A stretch of DNA of 64,000 bases, from contig NZ_JBNPMZ010000008.1 in NCBI RefSeq assembly GCF_050314255.1, positions 1-64,000 on the forward strand, read 5' to 3'. How positions within the stretch are numbered: position 1 is the stretch's first letter; every line of letters begins with the position of its first letter. This DNA is from Claveliimonas sp034178805 (GTDB lineage: Bacteria; Bacillota; Clostridia; Lachnospirales; Lachnospiraceae). The notes below the pieces were generated by a model, which saw only the letters and a list, made by a program, of their open reading frames with translations, had not been told where the DNA came from and made no database searches. The translations under genes were made by a program, and so were the position numbers. Below, in pieces: positions 58,391 to 64,000 of the stretch.

Positions 58391-59793
58391 GACACCGTTT
58401 GCCATTCGGTCTTCGTGTGATGACAGGAATTCTGGCAGTATTATTTTTAATGGCCGCTGTACCGGTGAGCCGGATGGAGGTTCGGGCTGAAGGAGAAACA
58501 GCGACACAGGAAAAACCGGAGGAAGAAAAAACAGAAGAAGAAAAAGCCCAGGAAGCGCTCCAGAAGGAGCTGGAAGCTGTTTATAATCTTCCGGTACAAT
58601 CGAATGAATTGAAAGGATGGCCGCAGGGACCGGGGACATACGGAGATTCCGCTATTGTGATGGACGCGGACAGCGGAGCCATTCTTTATGCTAAGAATAT
58701 TGATAAGCAGGAATTCCCGGCGAGTATTACGAAAGTACTGACGGCGCTTCTGGCATTTCAGTACGGCGATATGGCAGCTCAGGTTGTGATTACACCGGAG
58801 TGTATGAACTGTCTTGGTTCGGGATATGCGTCTATAGGATTGCAGGAAGGGAATGTTATTTCCATGGAGCAGGCAATGTATGCCATGCTTCTTGCCTCCT
58901 CTAATGAGGTGGCCTGCGCGATCGGAGAGACCATAGCCCAAAGTCAGGGACAGAGCTACGAATGGTTTCTGGAGCAGATGAATGCAACCTGCAGAGAACT
59001 GGGAGGAGAACATTCGAATTTTGTAAATACAAATGGGGTTCATGAGGAGAATCATCTGACCTGTGCCAGAGATATGGCGCTGATTGGAAGAGCGATCTGC
59101 CAGTACCCGCAGTTTTTTGAAATCTGTCAGACTCAGCAATATGTGATTCCGGCATCAGCCACTACGGAAGAACATGTATTTCAGCAGAAACATAACATGC
59201 TTTTACCCGGAGATTCCGATTATTATGAATATGCAATCGGCGGCAAGACGGGATATACGACAGAGGCGAACAATACTCTGATCACATTTGCAGATAATGG
59301 CGACAGAACTTTAATCTGCGTTGTGTTCAGGACTTATGCAGGGCATGTGTATTCAGATACCAGAGCGCTTTTGGACTATGGATTTAGCAGCTTCAAAAAG
59401 ATTCCCATTGTGGAAAAGGAATCTATAGAAGAGGTGGAAGAAATCCCGGAGGAGGCCTATGTTCTGTTGCCGGAGGGTGTGAATTTCGACAGTCTGGAGA
59501 AAACACTTGAACTGGATGAAAAGGGAGAAAATCTGGCAACTCTGTCCTATACCTATCAGGATATGCCGGTAGGCAGCGCGCAGGTGAGGGTCAGTGATTC
59601 GCTGGAAGATACCGGGAAAGTCGTGTTCAGTGAGGTGGATACAGATAAAATGAATCAGCCGGAGGGGAAAAAGGATATTCGCAAACCACTTATTGTGGTT
59701 GGAATCGTTTCCCTTCTTATCATATTGATACTCTGGTTCAGGATCAATCAGCTGAAAAAACGAAAACGACGCAGAAGAAGACGCAGAAGATAG
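58387..59793 (+). CDS. dacF: D-alanyl-D-alanine carboxypeptidase with a poly-arginine tail
   Basis: A low-molecular-weight penicillin-binding protein (family S11) that trims peptidoglycan peptides. Signal peptide up to about residue 34 (VRAEGE), then a Glu/Lys-rich linker. Active-site motifs: Ser113-x-x-Lys116 in PASITKVLT, SxN in LASSNEVAC near 174 and KTG in GGKTGYTTEA near 286. A C-terminal helix (residues 437-455) follows the PBP5_C-like domain, and the protein ends KKRKRRRRRRRR, an extreme positive tail that would lie on the inner face of the membrane. ATG overlaps the nagA stop. Confidence 0.92.
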   Translation: MRHRLPFGLRVMTGILAVLFLMAAVPVSRMEVRAEGETATQEKPEEEKTEEEKAQEALQKELEAVYNLPVQSNELKGWPQGPGTYGDSAIVMDADSGAILYAKNIDKQEFPASITKVLTALLAFQYGDMAAQVVITPECMNCLGSGYASIGLQEGNVISMEQAMYAMLLASSNEVACAIGETIAQSQGQSYEWFLEQMNATCRELGGEHSNFVNTNGVHEENHLTCARDMALIGRAICQYPQFFEICQTQQYVIPASATTEEHVFQQKHNMLLPGDSDYYEYAIGGKTGYTTEANNTLITFADNGDRTLICVVFRTYAGHVYSDTRALLDYGFSSFKKIPIVEKESIEEVEEIPEEAYVLLPEGVNFDSLEKTLELDEKGENLATLSYTYQDMPVGSAQVRVSDSLEDTGKVVFSEVDTDKMNQPEGKKDIRKPLIVVGIVSLLIILILWFRINQLKKRKRRRRRRRR

Positions 59794-59815
59794 AAGAAAA
59801 GTCAAAAGAAAGCCC

Positions 59816-59845
59816 TTGACTTATGAACCGGTTTTTAGTTATAAT
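59816..59845 (+). promoter_or_regulatory. Promoter of the T-box/ileS transcript
   Basis: TTGACT (59816-59821), 18-base spacer, TATAAT (59840-59845). Confidence 0.8.
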
Positions 59846-59864
59846 GCAGGGGTAAGATTTTCAA

Positions 59865-60107
59865 TATACAAAGACGTTGACGAAGACAGTAGGACAGACA
59901 GGAAAGTTACAGCGAGCCGGAGTTGGTGGGAGTCCGGTACGAGTAGAGTGTGTCTGAATATCACTTCAGAGTTTCGATTTCTGAAAAGAGCAGTATTCTG
60001 ATTAAGAATCGACGGTGTCCGCCGTTATATGGAAAGCATATGATAGTATGTTAGGTGGTTTATAAACGAATTATAGCTTTCGTCCTATATGGATGGGAGC
60101 TTTTTTT
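59865..60107 (+). promoter_or_regulatory. T-box riboswitch, isoleucine specifier, with terminator
   Basis: A tRNA-sensing leader upstream of ileS. Stem I spans roughly 59868-59995 and includes the specifier loop GAATATCACTTC, where ATC (59960-59962) is an Ile codon. The T-box bulge is TGGT (60056-60059) in TTAGGTGGTT: it can pair with the tRNA end, and its variable T matches the A73 expected for tRNA-Ile. The competing terminator is AGCTTTCGTCC/GGATGGGAGCT (60075-60101; eleven pairs, four of them G-T) followed by a T-run. Uncharged tRNA-Ile should raise ileS expression. Confidence 0.9.
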
Positions 60108-60148
60108 ACTCTATAGGAAACCACACCTGGCAAAAGGAGGATTGAAAG

Positions 60149-63100
60149 ATGTATAAGAAAGTTTCTACGGATCTTAAGTTCGTGGATCGTGAGAAAGCCA
60201 CAGAAAAATTCTGGGAAGAAAATCATATTTTTGAGAAAAGTATGGAGAACCGCAAAGAAGGTGAGACCTATACCTTTTATGACGGACCTCCGACAGCAAA
60301 CGGAAAACCGCATATCGGACACGTGCTGACACGTGTAATCAAGGACATGATCCCGAGATACCGTACTATGAAGGGATACATGGTTCCGAGAAAAGCAGGA
60401 TGGGATACCCATGGTCTTCCGGTAGAGCTGGAAGTGGAAAAGCTTCTGGGACTGGATGGAAAGGAGCAGATCGAGGAATACGGTCTGGAACCATTTATCA
60501 ACAAATGTAAGGAAAGCGTATGGAAATACAAGGGAATGTGGGAGGATTTCTCCAACACCGTTGGTTTCTGGGCTGATATGGATAATCCGTATGTAACCTA
60601 TGATAATAACTTTATTGAGTCCGAGTGGTGGGCTCTGAAGCAGATCTGGGATAAAGGTCTTCTTTATAAGGGATTTAAGATTGTTCCTTACTGCCCGCGC
60701 TGTGGTACGCCGCTGTCCGCTCAGGAGGTTGCTCAGGGATATAAGGATGTAAAAGAGCGTTCCGCTATTGTACGATTCAAAGTAAAGGATGAGGATGCAT
60801 ACATCCTTGCATGGACCACAACACCATGGACACTGCCGTCCAATATCGGTCTCTGTGTAAATCCGGATGAAGAATATGCGAAGGTAAAATGCGCAGACGG
60901 ATTTGTTTACTATATGGCAACTGCACTGTTGGATACGGTTCTTGGCAAGCTTGCAGAGGAAGACAAACCGGCATATGAGATTCTGGAGACATACCTTGGA
61001 AAGGATCTGGAATATAAAGAGTATGAGCCGCTTTATCAGTGTGCATATGACTGTGCGGCAAAGCAGAATAAGAAAGCATTCTTTGTGACCTGTGATTCCT
61101 ACGTAACTCTGACCGATGGTACCGGTGTGGTTCATATCGCACCTGCATTTGGTGAGGATGATGCGAAGGTTGGACGCAAATACGATATGCCGTTCGTTCA
61201 GCTTGTAGACGAGAAGGGTAACATGGGAGAGACGACTCCTTTTGCCGGAATTTTCGTAAAGAAAGCAGATCCGCTGGTATTAAAGGATCTGGAAGAGAGG
61301 AACCTGTTATTTGAAGCACCGAATTTCGAGCATAGTTATCCGCACTGCTGGAGATGTGATACTCCGCTGATCTATTATGCGCGTGAGTCCTGGTTCATCA
61401 AGATGACAGATGTAAAAGACGATCTGATTGCAAATAATAATACAATTAACTGGATTCCGGAAAGTATCGGTAAGGGACGTTTCGGAGACTGGCTTGAAAA
61501 TGTACAGGACTGGGGCATCAGCCGTAACCGCTACTGGGGTACTCCGTTAAATATCTGGGAGTGTGAATGCGGACATCAGCATTCTATTGGAAGCATTGCA
61601 GAGCTTAAGGAAATGTCCGACAACTGTCCGGATGATATTGAACTTCACCGTCCGTACATTGATGAAGTAACGATCCGCTGCCCGAAGTGCGGAAAGCCGA
61701 TGCATCGTGTGCCGGAGGTTATTGACTGCTGGTTTGACAGTGGTTCCATGCCGTTTGCACAGCACCATTATCCATTTGAAAATAAAGACCTGTTCGAGCA
61801 GCAGTTCCCGGCAGATTTTATCTCCGAGGCGGTAGACCAGACACGTGGATGGTTCTATTCCCTGCTGGCTATCTCTACCCTGATCTTTAACAAGGCTCCG
61901 TACAAGAACGTTATCGTACTGGGCCATGTGCAGGATGAGAACGGACAGAAGATGAGTAAATCCAAAGGAAATGCGGTAGATCCGTTTGATGCACTGGAGA
62001 CCTATGGCGCAGATGCGATCCGCTGGTACTTCTATGTAAACAGTGCTCCGTGGCTGCCGAACCGTTTCCATGGAAAAGCAGTCGTAGAGGGACAGAGAAA
62101 GTTCATGGGTACTCTGTGGAATACCTATGCATTCTTCGTGCTTTATGCAAATATTGATGAATTTGACGCTACAAAATACAGTCTGGAGTATGATAAGCTT
62201 CCTGTTATGGACAAATGGCTTTTGTCCAAGCTGAATACACTGATCAAAGAAGTGGACGGTCATCTGGAAAACTACAGAATTCCGGAAGCAGCAAGAGCTC
62301 TGCAGGAGTTTGTGGATGATATGAGTAACTGGTATGTAAGACGTTCCAGAGAGCGTTTCTGGGCAAAGGGAATGCCGCAGGATAAGATCAATGCATACAT
62401 GACTCTGTACACTGCTCTGGTTACGGTAGCGAAAGTTGCCGCTCCGATGATTCCGTTCATGACGGAGGAGATTTACCAGAATCTGGTAAGAAGCATTGAC
62501 GAAAATGCACCGGAGAGTATCCACCTGTGCGATTTCCCGGTAGCAGATGAGACGATGATCGATAAAGAGCTGGAAGCTAACATGGAGGAAGTCCTGAAGC
62601 TGGTTGTAATGGGACGTGCCTGCAGAAATACCGCAAATATCAAGAACAGACAGCCGATCGGTCAGATGTTCGTTAAGGCAGATTTCGAACTTCCGGAATT
62701 TTATCAGGATATCGTAAAAGAAGAATTAAATGTAAAAACTGTAACATTTACACAAGACGTACGAGATTTTACATCCTATACTTTTAAACCTCAGCTAAAG
62801 ACAGTCGGACCAAAATATGGTAAAATGTTGGGTGGAATCAAGGCTGCGCTGGATGGACTTGACGGAAATGCTGCAATGGATGAGCTGAATCAGAATGGAA
62901 CGCTGAAGCTTGAGGTAAATGGCCAGGCGATCTCACTTCTCAGAGAGGACCTGCTCATCGATACTGCACAGATGGAAGGCTATGTATCCGAAAATAATAA
63001 TGGCATCACGGTTGTACTGGATACCAATCTGACAGCAGAGCTTCTGGAAGAAGGATTTGTGCGTGAGATCATCAGTAAAGTTCAGACGATGCGTAAGGAA

Positions 63101-63295
63101 GCAGACTTTGAAGTGACTGATAAGATTCGCGTTACTTATACCGGCAGTGAGAAGGCAGAGAAAGTATTTGCCGATCACGCAGAAGAGATTGGAAGCGAGA
63201 CGCTGGCAGTTTCCGTGACAAAGGCAGAGCCGACAGGATACACCAAGGAATGGGGCATCAATGGAGAGAAAGTGACGATTGGTGTAGAAAGATAA
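60149..63295 (+). CDS. ileS: Isoleucyl-tRNA synthetase
   Basis: Charges tRNA-Ile. Class I synthetase of 1,048 residues, the long form common in Clostridia: HIGH at 55-58 (GKPHIGHVL), editing (CP1) domain with TTPWTLPSN near 219 and HIAPAFGEDDAKVG, two zinc-like CxxC pairs in YCPRCGTPL near 182 and CPKCGKPM near 511, and KMSKS at 601-605. The C-terminal part has the anticodon-binding region (VDDMSNWYVRRSRERFW). Ribosome site AAAGGAGG upstream. Controlled by the T-box leader. Confidence 0.97.
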   Translation: MYKKVSTDLKFVDREKATEKFWEENHIFEKSMENRKEGETYTFYDGPPTANGKPHIGHVLTRVIKDMIPRYRTMKGYMVPRKAGWDTHGLPVELEVEKLLGLDGKEQIEEYGLEPFINKCKESVWKYKGMWEDFSNTVGFWADMDNPYVTYDNNFIESEWWALKQIWDKGLLYKGFKIVPYCPRCGTPLSAQEVAQGYKDVKERSAIVRFKVKDEDAYILAWTTTPWTLPSNIGLCVNPDEEYAKVKCADGFVYYMATALLDTVLGKLAEEDKPAYEILETYLGKDLEYKEYEPLYQCAYDCAAKQNKKAFFVTCDSYVTLTDGTGVVHIAPAFGEDDAKVGRKYDMPFVQLVDEKGNMGETTPFAGIFVKKADPLVLKDLEERNLLFEAPNFEHSYPHCWRCDTPLIYYARESWFIKMTDVKDDLIANNNTINWIPESIGKGRFGDWLENVQDWGISRNRYWGTPLNIWECECGHQHSIGSIAELKEMSDNCPDDIELHRPYIDEVTIRCPKCGKPMHRVPEVIDCWFDSGSMPFAQHHYPFENKDLFEQQFPADFISEAVDQTRGWFYSLLAISTLIFNKAPYKNVIVLGHVQDENGQKMSKSKGNAVDPFDALETYGADAIRWYFYVNSAPWLPNRFHGKAVVEGQRKFMGTLWNTYAFFVLYANIDEFDATKYSLEYDKLPVMDKWLLSKLNTLIKEVDGHLENYRIPEAARALQEFVDDMSNWYVRRSRERFWAKGMPQDKINAYMTLYTALVTVAKVAAPMIPFMTEEIYQNLVRSIDENAPESIHLCDFPVADETMIDKELEANMEEVLKLVVMGRACRNTANIKNRQPIGQMFVKADFELPEFYQDIVKEELNVKTVTFTQDVRDFTSYTFKPQLKTVGPKYGKMLGGIKAALDGLDGNAAMDELNQNGTLKLEVNGQAISLLREDLLIDTAQMEGYVSENNNGITVVLDTNLTAELLEEGFVREIISKVQTMRKEADFEVTDKIRVTYTGSEKAEKVFADHAEEIGSETLAVSVTKAEPTGYTKEWGINGEKVTIGVER

Positions 63296-63323
63296 CAAAC
63301 CGATAAAAGAGGGAGAATTTCGC

Positions 63324-64000
63324 ATGTATAATCCAAGATTTGACAAGAAGGCATTTAAAAAAGAGGTTGAAAACAACGTAAAATCTCTTTACAGAAGAAC
63401 AGTAGATGAAGCGACACCGCAGCAGTTATTTCAGGCTGTGTCCTATGCTGTGAAAGAAGCAATCATCGATGACTGGATTGCAACTCAGAATCAGTATAAA
63501 AAGGATGATCCGAAGACAGTATATTATATGTCCATGGAATTCCTGATGGGTCGTGCTTTGGGTAATAACCTGATTAACATGACAGCGTACAAGGAAGTAA
63601 AAGAAGCGCTGGATGAGATGGGCATTGATTTAAATGTCCTGGAGGATGAGGAACCGGATGCAGCACTTGGTAACGGCGGTCTTGGCCGTCTGGCTGCGTG
63701 TTTCCTGGATTCCCTTGCAACTCTGGGCTACGCAGCATATGGTTGTGGTATCCGTTATAAATACGGTATGTTCAAACAAAAGATTGAAAACGGCTATCAG
63801 ATCGAGACTCCGGATGACTGGCTTAAGGAAGGTAATCCGTTCGAGCTTCGTCGTGAAGAATATGCGAAGGAAGTTCGCTTTGGCGGAAATATCCGTGTAG
63901 AGTATGATGTAAACACAGGCAAGACTCATTTCGTACAGGAGAACTATGAGTCTGTTATGGCAATCCCGTATGATATGCCAATCGTGGGATATGGCAATCA
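63324..64000 (+). CDS. glgP: Glycogen/starch phosphorylase, 5' part (runs off the window)
   Basis: Releases glucose-1-phosphate from alpha-glucans. The first 225 residues are present: after an N-terminal helical arm comes TVYYMSMEFLMGRALGNNLIN near 64, then EPDAALGNGGLGRLAACFLDSLATLGYAAYGCGIRY near 112-147, the conserved phosphorylase core. ATG 63324 follows GAGGGAGAA. The PLP lysine lies further downstream, outside the window. Starts 28 bases after ileS but is functionally separate. Confidence 0.95.
   Translation, partial: MYNPRFDKKAFKKEVENNVKSLYRRTVDEATPQQLFQAVSYAVKEAIIDDWIATQNQYKKDDPKTVYYMSMEFLMGRALGNNLINMTAYKEVKEALDEMGIDLNVLEDEEPDAALGNGGLGRLAACFLDSLATLGYAAYGCGIRYKYGMFKQKIENGYQIETPDDWLKEGNPFELRREEYAKEVRFGGNIRVEYDVNTGKTHFVQENYESVMAIPYDMPIVGYGN

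Noticed and set aside
1..64000. tRNA, rRNA, prophage or complete insertion sequence
   Set aside because: I saw no cloverleaf or CCA end, no rRNA segments, no phage structural genes and no transposase in any region I read.

Overview
The window reads as chromosome of an anaerobic, gut-type Lachnospiraceae (Clostridia, Firmicutes). The evidence is moderately AT-rich DNA, strong GGAGG ribosome sites, a tRNA-Ile T-box before ileS, CIRCE-type heat-shock operators, a sortase-anchored surface protein, a clostridial molybdenum-hydroxylase locus and plant-glycan catabolism (GH31, GH3, GH78, rhaBAD). I do not assign a species.

Layout. 1-3.1 kb is a graveyard of mobilisation genes: mobC, a relaxase in three pieces, a palindromic region that could be an oriT, and broken cargo including a TfoX C-terminal fragment. 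3.1-10.2 kb is a damaged stress and regulator patchwork: an arginase-family protein, a promoter-terminator pair that looks like an hsp20 locus without its hsp20, a 5'-truncated MarR gene, groES, a groEL that stops after 196 codons, several XRE regulators, DUF3267-like fragments and an intact hsp20 under a variant CIRCE. 10.3-24.7 kb is one purine/molybdenum programme: LysR and Crp/Fnr regulators, a MoeA-like protein, a YqeB/XdhC-like maturation factor, modABC, xpt, yqeC, an NCS2 xanthine/uracil permease, the three hydroxylase subunits (FAD, 2Fe-2S, Mo) and mocA.

24.9-34.1 kb holds a cell-wall-anchored protein, an AraC gene whose 3' end is built from a 20-bp palindrome, a GH31 alpha-glucosidase, an AAA-ATPase-like/PD-(D/E)XK protein, a 50-codon gene between inverted repeats, a two-gene chromate-type transporter and another AraC regulator. 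34.2-49.6 kb is rhamnoside use: GH3, GH78, a GPH sugar transporter with an in-frame amber codon, an esterase, an AraC regulator and rhaB-rhaA-rhaD. An accessory block (decayed AAA protein, HipA-like fragment, intact AAA protein) sits in the middle of it.

49.7-64 kb is mostly housekeeping: two Rrf2 regulators around cysK, a C39-like cysteine peptidase, uridine phosphorylase, a FIST-domain protein with an aldehyde dehydrogenase, IclR, nagA, a D,D-carboxypeptidase with a poly-arginine tail, T-box/ileS, and the start of glycogen phosphorylase. I found no CRISPR array, rRNA, tRNA or complete insertion sequence. The less ordinary signals are the orphan heat-shock promoter with truncated groEL and variant CIRCE, the palindrome that encodes an AraC C-terminus, the triplicated AAA/PD-(D/E)XK family, and the domain order of the YqeB-like protein.
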